Shown here: positions 11,171 to 23,770 of the stretch, piece by piece
Layout of the letters: each line of letters begins with the position of its first letter
Position numbering within the stretch: position 1 is the first letter of the stretch
Assembly: GCF_051401765.1 (NCBI RefSeq)
Contig: NW_027480545.1
Coordinates: forward strand, 434,001-498,000
Origin: Calliopsis andreniformis
Lineage: Eukaryota; Arthropoda; Insecta; Hymenoptera; Andrenidae
DNA: 64,000 nucleotides
Direction: 5' to 3'
Notes under the pieces: generated by a model
Told to the model about the DNA's origin: nothing
Databases searched by the model: none
Seen by the model: the letters and a program-made list of their open reading frames with translations, nothing else
Made by a program: the position numbers and the translations under genes

Positions 11171-12456
11171 CCTCAATCCTGAATCCTCAGTCATCAATAC
11201 TCAATCTTCAGTACTCAATCCTCAATCCTCAATCCTCAATCCTCAATCCTCAATCCTCAATCCTCAATATTCAATCCTCAATACTGAATCTTCAATCCTC
11301 AATCCTCAATCCTCAATTCTCAATCCTCAATCCTCAGTCCTCAAACCACAATTCTGAATCCTGAATCCTGAATCCTCAATCTTCAGCCCTCAGTCCTCAA
11401 CAATCAGTTGTCAATCCTCAATCCTCAATAGAATATCCTCAATTCACAGGTTTCAATACTCAATACTGAATCTGCAATCTTCAAATCTCTATCCACAAAC
11501 AACAATCCTCATCACTCAACCCTCAACACTCAGTCCCCAAGCCTCAATCTTCAATTCTCAATCCTCAATCCTCAATCGTCAATCCTCAATCCTCAATCTT
11601 CAATCCTCAATACTCAATCTTCAATCCTCAATCCTCAATCCTCGGTCCTCAATCCTCAATCCTCGGTCCTCAATCCTCAATCCTCAATCGTCAATCTCCA
11701 ATCCTGAATACTCAATCTTCAATCCTCAATCCTCAATCGCCCATCCTCCATCCTCATTCTTCAATCCTCGATACCCTATCCTCAATCTTCAATCCTCAAT
11801 ACTCAATCCTCATTTCTCAATCCTCAATCCTCAGTCCTGAGTCCTCACACCTCAATCTTCAACCCTCAGCCCTCAACCTCAATCCTCAATCCTCAATCCT
11901 CAATCCTCAACCCTCAATACTCAATCTTCAATCTTCAATCCTCAGTCCTCAAACCACAATTCTGAATCCTCAATCCTGAATCCTCAATCTTCAGCCCTCA
12001 GTCCTCAACAATCAGTCGTCAATCCTCAATCCCCAATAGAATATCCTCAATTCACAGTTTTCAATACTCAATACCCAATCTGCAATCTTCAAATCTCTAT
12101 CCACAAACATCAATTCTCATCACTCAACCCTCAACACTCAGTCCACAATGTTCAATCCTGAATCCTCAATTCTCAATCTTCAATCCTCAATACTCAATCA
12201 TTAATCCTCAATCCTCAATCCTCAATCTTCAATCCTCAATCCCCAATACTCAATCCTCAATCCTCAATCTTCAATCCTCAATCATCAATCCTCAATCTTC
12301 AATACTCAATCCTCAATCCTCAATCCTCAATCCTCAATCCTCAATCATCAATCCTCAATCCTCAATCCTCAATGCTCAACCTTTAATCCTCAATTCTCAA
12401 TCCTCAATCTTCAATCCTTAATCCTCAATCCTCAATCCTCAATCCTCAATCCCCAA
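11171..12456 (+). repeat. Array segment with anchors near 11398 and 12006
   Basis: It contains an A4-like anchor near 11398, related to that near 925 at an offset of 10,473, and an A1 anchor near 12006, followed by units close to 7.8-8.0 kb (CTCAACCTTTAATCC near 12,375). It appears to combine pieces of the 1-kb and 8-kb regions. Nothing else was found. Confidence 0.7.
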
Positions 12457-13413
12457 TCCTCAATCCTCAATCTTCAATCCTCAATACTCGATCCTCAATC
12501 CTCAGTGCTCATTCTTCAATCCTCAATACCCAATCCTCAATCTTCAATCCTCAATCCTCAATCCTCAATCCTCAATTCTCAACCCTCTATCCTCAATCCT
12601 CAGACCTCAAACATCAATACTCAACCCTCAGTCCTCGTCCTGAATCCACAACCCTCAATCCTCAATCCTCAACCTTCAATGATCAATATTCAATCTTCAA
12701 TCCTCAATCCTCAATCCTCAATCCTCAATTCTCAATACTCAATGTTCAATCCTCAATACCCAATCTTCAATCTTCAATCCTCGATCCTCAATCCTCAATC
12801 CCCAATCCTCAATCCTCAATCCACAGTCCTCAAACCACAGTCCTGAATCCTCAATCCTGAATCCTCAATCTTCAGACCTCAGTCCTCAACAATCAGCTGT
12901 CAATCCTCAATCCTCACTAGAATATCCTCAGTTCCGAGTTTTCCATTCGCAATACTCAATCTGCAATCTTCATATCTCTATCCACACACATCAATTCTCA
13001 TCACTCAGCCATCAACCCTCAGTCCCCAATCCTCAATCTTCAATCGTCAATCCTCAATCCTCAATTATCAATCCTCAATCCTCAATCCTCAATCTTCAAC
13101 CCTCAATACTCAATCTTCAATCCTCAAACCTCAATCCTCAATCCTCAATCTTCAATCCTCAATCCTCAATCCTCAATCCTCAATGCTCATTCTTCAATCC
13201 TCAATACCCAATCCTCAATCTTCAATCCTCAATCCTCAATCCTCAACTCTCAATCCTCAATCCTCAATCCTCAGTCCTCAAACCTCAATCCTCAACCCTC
13301 AGCCCTCATCTTCAATCCTCAATCCTCAATCCTCAATTCTCAATCTTCAATCCTCAATACTCAATCTTCAATCCTCAATCCTCAATTCTCAATCCTCAAT
13401 ACTCAATCCTCAA
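12457..13413 (+). repeat. 957-bp tandem duplication, copy 1
   Basis: Markers recur 957 bases to the right: CTCAGTGCTC (12501 and 13458), the 6-base CCTCGT unit, the A2 anchor with CAGTTCCGAG and TTCCATTCGC (12887 and 13844), and TCCACACACATC. The length 957 equals 137 x 7 - 2, and two 6-base units occur inside (CCTCGT near 12,635 and CCTCAT near 13,308). Its right part, from about 13,090, has no match in copy 2. Confidence 0.85.
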
Positions 13414-14046
13414 TCCTCAATCCTCAATCTTCAATCCTCAATACTCGATCCTCAATCCTCAGTGCTCATTCTTCAATCCTCAATACCCAATCCTCAATCT
13501 TCAATCCTCAATCCTCAATCCTCAATCCTCAATTCTCAATCCTCTATCCTCAATCCTCAGACCTCAAACATCAATACTCAACCCTCAGTCCTCGTCCTGA
13601 ATCCACAACCCTCAATCCTCAATCCTCAACCTTCAATGATCAATATTCAATCTTCAATCCTCAATCCTCAATCCTCAATCCTCAATTCTCAATCCTCAAT
13701 GTTCAATCCTCAATACCCAATCTTCAATCTTCAATCCTCGATCCTCAATCCTCAATCCCCAATCCTCAATCCTCAATCCACAGTCCTCAAACCACAGTCC
13801 TGAATCCTCAATCCTGAATCCTCAATCTTCAGACCTCAGTCCTCAACAATCAGCTGTCAATCCTCAATCCTCATTAGAATATCCTCAGTTCCGAGTTTTC
13901 CATTCGCAATACTCAATCTGCAATCTTCATATCTCTATCCACACACATCAATTCTCATCACTCAGCCATCAACCCTCAGTCCCCAATCTTCAATCTTCAA
14001 TCGTCAATCCTCAATCCTCAATTATCAATCCTCAATCCTCAATCCT
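13414..14046 (+). repeat. 957-bp tandem duplication, copy 2 (partial, about 633 bp)
   Basis: This is the second copy of the 957-bp unit. The match stops near 14,046, where copy 1 continues with CTTCAACCC and this copy continues with TCTCAATCTTC. Only single-base differences were seen inside the match. Confidence 0.83.
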
Positions 14047-14744
14047 CAATTCTCAATCTTCAATCCTCAATACTCAATCTTCAATCCTCAATCCTCAATC
14101 CTCAATCCTCAACCCTCAATCCTCGGTCCTCAATCCTCAATCTTCAATCCTCAATACTCAATCTTCAATCCTCAATCCTCAATCCTCAATCCTCAATCCT
14201 CATTCTTCAACCCTCAATACCCAATCCTCAATCTTCAATCCTCAATCCTCAATCCTCAATTCTCAATCCTCAATCCTCAATCCTCAAGCCACAATCCTCT
14301 GTCCTCAAACCACAATCCTGAAACCTCAATCCTGAATCCTCAATCCTGAATACTCAATCCTCAATCCTCAATCCTCAATCCTCAATCCTCAATATTCAAT
14401 CCGCAATACCCAATCCTCAATCTTCAATCCCCAATCCTCAATCCTCAATCCTCAATTCTCAATCCTCAATCCTCTGTCCTCAAACCACAATCCTGAATCC
14501 TCAATCCTGAATCCTCAATCTTCAGCCCTCAGTCCTCAACAATCAGTTGTCAATCCTCAATCCCCAATAGAATATCCTCAATTCACAGTTTTCAATACTC
14601 AATACCCAATCTGCAATCTTCAAATCTCTATCCACAAACATCAATCCTCATCACTCAACCCTCAACACTCAGTCCACAATGTTCAATCCTGAATCCTCAA
14701 TTCTCAATCTTCAATCCTCAATCTTCAATCCTCAACCCTCAATC
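14047..14744 (+). repeat. Array segment left of the 3.9-kb pair
   Basis: Heptad array with an A1 anchor near 14537 related to that near 386. The part from 14,090 to 14,480 has several CCTGAAT and CCTCTGT units and resembles 9.7-9.85 kb. No gene is present. Confidence 0.65.
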
Positions 14745-17700
14745 CTCGGTCCTCAATCCTCAATCTTCAATCCTCAATACTCAATCTTCAATCCTCAATC
14801 CTCAATCCTCAATCCTCAATCCTCTATCTTCAATCCTCAATACTGAATCTTCAATCCCCAATCCTCAATCCTCAATCCTCAATCCTCAATCCTCAATCCT
14901 CAATCCTCAGTCCTCAAACCTCAATTCTGAATCCTCAATCCTGAATCCTCAATCTTCAGCCCTCAGTCCTCAACAATCAGTTGTCAATCCTCAATCCTCA
15001 CTAGAATATCCTCAGTTCAGAGTTTTCCATACGCAATACTCAATCTGCAATCTTCATATCTCTATCCACAAACATCAATTCTCATCACTCAGCCATCAAC
15101 TCTCAGTCCCCAATCCTCAATCTTCAATCGTATATCCTCAATCCTCAATTATCAATCCTCAATCCTCAATCCTCATTCTTCAACCCTCAATACTCAATCT
15201 TCAATCCTCAAACCTCAATCCTCAATCCTCAATCTTCAATCCTCAATCCTCAATCCTCAATCCTCAATGCTCATTCTTCAATCCTCAATACCCAATACTC
15301 AATCTTCAATCCTCAATCCTCAATCCTCAACTCTCAATCCTCAATCCTCAATCCTCAGTCCTCAAACCTCAATCCTCAACCCTCAGCCCTCATCTTCAAT
15401 CCTCAATCCTCAATCCTCAATTCTCAATCTTCAATCCTCAATACTCAATCTTCAATCCTCAATCCTCAATTCTCAATCCTCAATACTCAATCCTCAATCG
15501 TCAGTCCTCAATCCCCAATCCACAATCTTCAATACTCAACCCTCAATACTCAATCCACAATCCTCAATCTTCAATCCTCAATACTCAATCTTCAATCCTC
15601 AATCCTCAATCCTCAATCCTCAATCCTCAATCCTCGGTCCTCAATCCTCAATCTTCAATCCTCAATAGTCAATCTTCAATCCTCAATCCTCAATCCTCAA
15701 TCCTCAATCCTCATTCTTCAATCCTCAATACCCAATCCTCAATCTTCAATCCTCAATCCTCAATCCTCAATTCTCAATCCTCAATCCTCAATCCTCAATC
15801 CTGAATCCTCAATCTTCAGACCTCAGTCCTCAACAATCAGCTGTCAATCCTCAATCCTCACTAGAATATCCTCAGTTCAGAGTTTTCCATACGCAATACT
15901 CAATTTGCAATCTTCATATCTCTATCCACAAACATCAATTCTCATCACTCAGCCATCAACCCTCAGTCCCCAATCCTCAATCTTCAATCGTCAATCCTCA
16001 ATCCTCAATTATCAATCCTCAATCCTCAATCCTCAATCCTCAACCCTCAATACTCAACCTTCAATCCTCAAACCTCAATCCTCAATCCTCAATCTTCAAT
16101 CCTCAATCCTCAATCCTCAATCCTCAATGCTCATCCTTCAATCCTCAATACCCAATCCTCAATCTTCAATCCTCAATCCTCAATCCTCAACTCTCAATCC
16201 TCAATCCTCAATCCTCAGTCCTCAAACCTCAATCCTCAACCCTCAGCCCTCATATTCAATCCTCAATCCTCAATCCTCAATTCTCAACCTTCAATCCTCA
16301 ATACTCAATCTTCAATCCTCAATCCTCAATTCTCAATCCTCAATACTCAATCCTCAATCGTCAATCCTCAATCCCCAATCCTCAATCTTCAATACTCAAT
16401 CCTCAATCCTCAATCCTCAATCCTCAATCCTCAATTCTCAACCTTCAATCCTCAATACTCAATCTTCAATCCTCAATCCTCAATTCTCAATCCTCAATAC
16501 TCAATCCTCAATCGTCAATCCTCAATCCCCAATCCTCAATCTTCAATACTCAATCCTCAATCCTCAATCCTCAATCCTCAATCCTCAATCCTCATTCTTC
16601 AATCCTCAATACCCAATCCTCAATCTTCAATCCTCAATCCTCAATCATCAATCTTCAATCATCAATATTCAATCTTCAGTCCTCAATCCTCAATCCTAAA
16701 TCCTCAATGTTCAATCCGCAATACCCAATCCTCAATCTTCAATCCTCAATCCTCAAACCTCAATCCTCAATCCTCAATCCTCAATCCTCAATCCTCAATC
16801 CTCAATCCTCACTCCTCAAACACCAATCCTGGATCCTCAATCCTGAATCCTCAATCTTCAGACCTCAGTCCTCAACAATCAGTTGTAAATTCTCAATCCT
16901 CAATAGAATATCATCAATTCACAGTTTTCAATACTCAATACTCAAGCTGCAATCTTTAAATCTCTATCCACAAACACCAATTCTCATCACTCAACACTCA
17001 GCACTCAGTCCCCAGTCCTCAATCTTCAATCCTCAATCCTCAATCCTCAATCCTCAATCCTCAATACTCAATCCTCAATCCTCAATCTTCAATCCTCAAT
17101 ACTCAATCATCAATCATCAATCCTCAGTCCTCAATCCTCAAACCTCAATCCTCAACCCTCAGCCCTCATCCTCATTCTTCAATCCTCAATACCCAATCCT
17201 CAATCTTCAATCCTCAATCCCCAGTCCTCAATCTTCAATCCTCAATGCTCCATCCTCAATCCTCTATCCTCAGTCCTCAGTCCTCAATACTCAATTTTCA
17301 ATCCTCAATCCTCAATCCTCAATCCTCAATCCTAAATCCTCAATCATCAATCCCCAATCTTCAATACTCAATCCTCAATCCTCAATCCTGAATCCTCAAT
17401 ACTAAAGCATCAATCCTCAATTCTCAATACTCAATAGAACATCCTGAATTCTCAGGATTCAATACTCAAACCTCAAACCTCAAACCTCTGCCATCATCCT
17501 CAATCCTCAATCCTCAATCGTCAATCCTCAACCTTCAATCCTCAACACTCAACATTCAACCCTCAATCCTCAATCCTCAATCGTCAATCCGCAATCCTCA
17601 ATCCTCAAACCGCAATCTTCAATCCTCAATAATCAATCTTCAATCCTCACACTCAATCCTCAATCCTCAATCCTCAATGCTCAATCCTCAATCCTCAATA

Positions 17701-18663
17701 CTCAATCTTCAATCCTCAATCCTCAATACTCAATCCTCAATCCTCATTCTTCAATCCTCAATACCCAAATCTCAATCTTCAATCCTCAATCCTCAATCCT
17801 CAATTCTCTATACTCAATCCTCAGACCTCAGTCCTCATACCTCAATCCTCAACCCTCAGCCCTCATCCTCTTTCCTCAATCCTCAACCTCAATCCTCAAT
17901 CCTCAATCCTCAATACTCAATCTTCAATCCTCAATCCTCAGTCCTCAAACTTCAATTCTGAATCCTCAATCCTGAATCCTCAATCTTCAGACCTCAGTCC
18001 TCAACAATCGGCTGTCAATCCTCAATCCTCACTAGAATATCCTCAGTTCAGAGTTTTCCATACGCAATACTCAATCTGCAATCTTCATATCTCTATCCAC
18101 AAACATCAATTCTCATCACTCAGCCATCAACTCTCAGTCCCCAATCCTCAATCTTCAATCGTAAATCCTCAATCCTCAATTATCAATCCTCAATCCTCAA
18201 TCCTCATTCTTCAACCCTCAATACTCAATCTTCAATCCTCAAACCTCAATCCTCAATCCTCAATCTTCAATCCTCAATCTTCAATACTCAACCCTCAATA
18301 CTCAATCCACAATCCTCAATCTTCAATCCTCAATACTCAATCTTCAATCCTCAATCCTCAATCCTCAATCCTCAATCCTCAATCCTCAATCCTCGGTCCT
18401 CAATCCTCAATCTTCAATCCTCAATACTCAATCTTCAATCCTCAATCCTCAATCCTCAATCCTCAATCCTCATTCTTCAATCCTCAATACCCAATCCTCA
18501 ATCCTCAACTCTCAATCCTCAATCCTCAATCCTCAGTCCTCAAACCTCAATCCTCAACCCTCAGCCCTCATATTCAATCCTCAATCCTCAATCCTCAATT
18601 CTCAATCTTCAATCCTCAATACTCAATCTTCAATCCTCAATCCTCAATTCTCAATCCTCAATA
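14745..18663 (+). repeat. 3,919-bp tandem duplication, copy A
   Basis: Every marker recurs exactly 3,919 bases to the right: CTCGGTCC (14745 and 18664), A2 anchors (14971/18890, 15831/19750, 18002/21921), the A3 anchor with GTTGTAAATTC (16873/20792) and the B hairpin. I saw no difference in the stretches I compared line by line. The length equals 561 x 7 - 8, and eight 6-base units can be counted inside, near 15391, 16250, 17166, 17490, 17646, 17868, 17890 and 18570. Copy A is itself a paralogue of 1.45-5.43 kb with a shared 279-bp deletion. Confidence 0.93.
17441..17458. repeat. B block inverted repeat, copy 3
   Basis: Perfect arms. It lies in copy A of the 3,919-bp duplication, about 564 bases from the A3 anchor on its left and about 565 from the A2 anchor on its right. 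Confidence 0.85.
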
Positions 18664-21600
18664 CTCGGTCCTCAATCCTCAATCTTCAATCCTCAATACT
18701 CAATCTTCAATCCTCAATCCTCAATCCTCAATCCTCAATCCTCTATCTTCAATCCTCAATACTGAATCTTCAATCCCCAATCCTCAATCCTCAATCCTCA
18801 ATCCTCAATCCTCAATCCTCAATCCTCAGTCCTCAAACCTCAATTCTGAATCCTCAATCCTGAATCCTCAATCTTCAGCCCTCAGTCCTCAACAATCAGT
18901 TGTCAATCCTCAATCCTCACTAGAATATCCTCAGTTCAGAGTTTTCCATACGCAATACTCAATCTGCAATCTTCATATCTCTATCCACAAACATCAATTC
19001 TCATCACTCAGCCATCAACTCTCAGTCCCCAATCCTCAATCTTCAATCGTATATCCTCAATCCTCAATTATCAATCCTCAATCCTCAATCCTCATTCTTC
19101 AACCCTCAATACTCAATCTTCAATCCTCAAACCTCAATCCTCAATCCTCAATCTTCAATCCTCAATCCTCAATCCTCAATCCTCAATGCTCATTCTTCAA
19201 TCCTCAATACCCAATACTCAATCTTCAATCCTCAATCCTCAATCCTCAACTCTCAATCCTCAATCCTCAATCCTCAGTCCTCAAACCTCAATCCTCAACC
19301 CTCAGCCCTCATCTTCAATCCTCAATCCTCAATCCTCAATTCTCAATCTTCAATCCTCAATACTCAATCTTCAATCCTCAATCCTCAATTCTCAATCCTC
19401 AATACTCAATCCTCAATCGTCAGTCCTCAATCCCCAATCCACAATCTTCAATACTCAACCCTCAATACTCAATCCACAATCCTCAATCTTCAATCCTCAA
19501 TACTCAATCTTCAATCCTCAATCCTCAATCCTCAATCCTCAATCCTCAATCCTCGGTCCTCAATCCTCAATCTTCAATCCTCAATAGTCAATCTTCAATC
19601 CTCAATCCTCAATCCTCAATCCTCAATCCTCATTCTTCAATCCTCAATACCCAATCCTCAATCTTCAATCCTCAATCCTCAATCCTCAATTCTCAATCCT
19701 CAATCCTCAATCCTCAATCCTGAATCCTCAATCTTCAGACCTCAGTCCTCAACAATCAGCTGTCAATCCTCAATCCTCACTAGAATATCCTCAGTTCAGA
19801 GTTTTCCATACGCAATACTCAATTTGCAATCTTCATATCTCTATCCACAAACATCAATTCTCATCACTCAGCCATCAACCCTCAGTCCCCAATCCTCAAT
19901 CTTCAATCGTCAATCCTCAATCCTCAATTATCAATCCTCAATCCTCAATCCTCAATCCTCAACCCTCAATACTCAACCTTCAATCCTCAAACCTCAATCC
20001 TCAATCCTCAATCTTCAATCCTCAATCCTCAATCCTCAATCCTCAATGCTCATCCTTCAATCCTCAATACCCAATCCTCAATCTTCAATCCTCAATCCTC
20101 AATCCTCAACTCTCAATCCTCAATCCTCAATCCTCAGTCCTCAAACCTCAATCCTCAACCCTCAGCCCTCATATTCAATCCTCAATCCTCAATCCTCAAT
20201 TCTCAACCTTCAATCCTCAATACTCAATCTTCAATCCTCAATCCTCAATTCTCAATCCTCAATACTCAATCCTCAATCGTCAATCCTCAATCCCCAATCC
20301 TCAATCTTCAATACTCAATCCTCAATCCTCAATCCTCAATCCTCAATCCTCAATTCTCAACCTTCAATCCTCAATACTCAATCTTCAATCCTCAATCCTC
20401 AATTCTCAATCCTCAATACTCAATCCTCAATCGTCAATCCTCAATCCCCAATCCTCAATCTTCAATACTCAATCCTCAATCCTCAATCCTCAATCCTCAA
20501 TCCTCAATCCTCATTCTTCAATCCTCAATACCCAATCCTCAATCTTCAATCCTCAATCCTCAATCATCAATCTTCAATCATCAATATTCAATCTTCAGTC
20601 CTCAATCCTCAATCCTAAATCCTCAATGTTCAATCCGCAATACCCAATCCTCAATCTTCAATCCTCAATCCTCAAACCTCAATCCTCAATCCTCAATCCT
20701 CAATCCTCAATCCTCAATCCTCAATCCTCACTCCTCAAACACCAATCCTGGATCCTCAATCCTGAATCCTCAATCTTCAGACCTCAGTCCTCAACAATCA
20801 GTTGTAAATTCTCAATCCTCAATAGAATATCATCAATTCACAGTTTTCAATACTCAATACTCAAGCTGCAATCTTTAAATCTCTATCCACAAACACCAAT
20901 TCTCATCACTCAACACTCAGCACTCAGTCCCCAGTCCTCAATCTTCAATCCTCAATCCTCAATCCTCAATCCTCAATCCTCAATACTCAATCCTCAATCC
21001 TCAATCTTCAATCCTCAATACTCAATCATCAATCATCAATCCTCAGTCCTCAATCCTCAAACCTCAATCCTCAACCCTCAGCCCTCATCCTCATTCTTCA
21101 ATCCTCAATACCCAATCCTCAATCTTCAATCCTCAATCCCCAGTCCTCAATCTTCAATCCTCAATGCTCCATCCTCAATCCTCTATCCTCAGTCCTCAGT
21201 CCTCAATACTCAATTTTCAATCCTCAATCCTCAATCCTCAATCCTCAATCCTAAATCCTCAATCATCAATCCCCAATCTTCAATACTCAATCCTCAATCC
21301 TCAATCCTGAATCCTCAATACTAAAGCATCAATCCTCAATTCTCAATACTCAATAGAACATCCTGAATTCTCAGGATTCAATACTCAAACCTCAAACCTC
21401 AAACCTCTGCCATCATCCTCAATCCTCAATCCTCAATCGTCAATCCTCAACCTTCAATCCTCAACACTCAACATTCAACCCTCAATCCTCAATCCTCAAT
21501 CGTCAATCCGCAATCCTCAATCCTCAAACCGCAATCTTCAATCCTCAATAATCAATCTTCAATCCTCACACTCAATCCTCAATCCTCAATCCTCAATGCT

Positions 21601-22582
21601 CAATCCTCAATCCTCAATACTCAATCTTCAATCCTCAATCCTCAATACTCAATCCTCAATCCTCATTCTTCAATCCTCAATACCCAAATCTCAATCTTCA
21701 ATCCTCAATCCTCAATCCTCAATTCTCTATACTCAATCCTCAGACCTCAGTCCTCATACCTCAATCCTCAACCCTCAGCCCTCATCCTCTTTCCTCAATC
21801 CTCAACCTCAATCCTCAATCCTCAATCCTCAATACTCAATCTTCAATCCTCAATCCTCAGTCCTCAAACTTCAATTCTGAATCCTCAATCCTGAATCCTC
21901 AATCTTCAGACCTCAGTCCTCAACAATCGGCTGTCAATCCTCAATCCTCACTAGAATATCCTCAGTTCAGAGTTTTCCATACGCAATACTCAATCTGCAA
22001 TCTTCATATCTCTATCCACAAACATCAATTCTCATCACTCAGCCATCAACTCTCAGTCCCCAATCCTCAATCTTCAATCGTAAATCCTCAATCCTCAATT
22101 ATCAATCCTCAATCCTCAATCCTCATTCTTCAACCCTCAATACTCAATCTTCAATCCTCAAACCTCAATCCTCAATCCTCAATCTTCAATCCTCAATCTT
22201 CAATACTCAACCCTCAATACTCAATCCACAATCCTCAATCTTCAATCCTCAATACTCAATCTTCAATCCTCAATCCTCAATCCTCAATCCTCAATCCTCA
22301 ATCCTCAATCCTCGGTCCTCAATCCTCAATCTTCAATCCTCAATACTCAATCTTCAATCCTCAATCCTCAATCCTCAATCCTCAATCCTCATTCTTCAAT
22401 CCTCAATACCCAATCCTCAATCCTCAACTCTCAATCCTCAATCCTCAATCCTCAGTCCTCAAACCTCAATCCTCAACCCTCAGCCCTCATATTCAATCCT
22501 CAATCCTCAATCCTCAATTCTCAATCTTCAATCCTCAATACTCAATCTTCAATCCTCAATCCTCAATTCTCAATCCTCAATA
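18664..22582 (+). repeat. 3,919-bp tandem duplication, copy B
   Basis: This is the second copy. The junction at about 18,664 joins ...CAATACTC to GGTCCTC. The same CAATACTC at the right end of copy B (near 22,585) continues instead into the sequence expected from the 5.43-kb paralogue. That is the signature of an unequal exchange between the CTC of one unit and the CTC of another. Both copies lack the 279 bp present at 4,762-5,040, so that deletion came first. Confidence 0.93.
21360..21377. repeat. B block inverted repeat, copy 4
   Basis: Perfect arms. This is the copy B counterpart of copy 3, exactly 3,919 bases to the right. Confidence 0.85.
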
Positions 22583-23770
22583 CTCAATCCTCAATCGTCA
22601 ATCCTCAATGCCCAATCCTCAATCTTCAATACTCAATCCTCAATCCTCAATCCTCAATCCTCAATCCTCAATCCTCATTCTTCAATCCTCAATACCCAAT
22701 CCTCAATCTTCAATCCTCAATCCTCAATCCTCAATTCTCAATCCTCAATCCTCAATCCTCAGACCTCAGACATCAATGCTCAGCCCTCAGTCCTCGTCCT
22801 CAATCCACAACCCTCAATCCTCAATCATCAATCTTCAATCATCAATATTCAATCTTCAGTCCTCAATCCTCGATCCTAAATCCTCAATGTTCAATCCGCA
22901 ATACCCAATCCTCAATCTTCAATCCTCAATCCTCAAACCTCAATCCTCAATCCTCAATCCTCAATCCTCAATCCACAATCCTCACTCCTCAAACACCAAT
23001 ACTGAATCCTCAATCTTCAGACCTCAGTCCTCAACAATCAGTTGTCAATTCTCAATCCTCAATAGAATATCATCAATTCACAGTTTTCAATACTCAATAC
23101 TCAAGCTGCAATCTTTAAATCTCTATCCACAAACACCAATTCTCATCACTCAACACTCAGCACTCAGTCCCCAGTCCTCAATCTTCAATCCTCAATCCTC
23201 AATCCTCAATCCTCAATCCTCAATCCTCAATCCTCAATCTTCAATCGTCAATACTCAATCATCAATCATCAATCCTCAGTCCTCAATCCTCAAACCTCAA
23301 TCCTCAACCCTCAGCCCTCATCCTCATTCTTCAATCCTCAATACCCAATCCTCAATCTTCAATCCTCAATCCCCAGTCCTCAATCTTCAATCCTCAATGC
23401 TCCATCCTCAAGCCTCTATCCTCAGTCCTCAGTCCTCAATACTCAATTTTCAATCCTCAATCCTCAATCCTCAATCCTCAATCCTAAATCCTCAATCATC
23501 AATCCCCAATCTTCAATACTCAATCCTCAATCCTCAATCCTGAATCCTCAATACTAAAGCATCAATCCTCAATTCTCAATACTCAATAGAACATCCTGAA
23601 TTCTCAGGATTCAATACTCAAACCTCAAACCTCAAACCTCAGCCATCATCCTCAATCGTCAATCCTCAACCTTCAATCCTCAACACTCAACCTTCAACCC
23701 TCAATCCTCAATCCTCAATCGTCAATCCGCAATCCTCAATCCTCAAACCTCAATCTTCAATCCTCAATAA
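22583..23770 (+). repeat. Continuation of the 5.1-kb paralogue (matches 5,427-6,590)
   Basis: It follows 5,427-6,590 at an offset of 17,156. It contains the S module (ATG marker at 22776), an A3 anchor near 23032 and a B hairpin at 23593. The A3 to B spacing is one unit shorter than in the left copy, 557 against 564 bases. No gene is present. Confidence 0.82.
23593..23610. repeat. B block inverted repeat, copy 5
   Basis: Perfect arms. It is the counterpart of copy 2, just left of the 5,034-bp pair. Confidence 0.85.
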
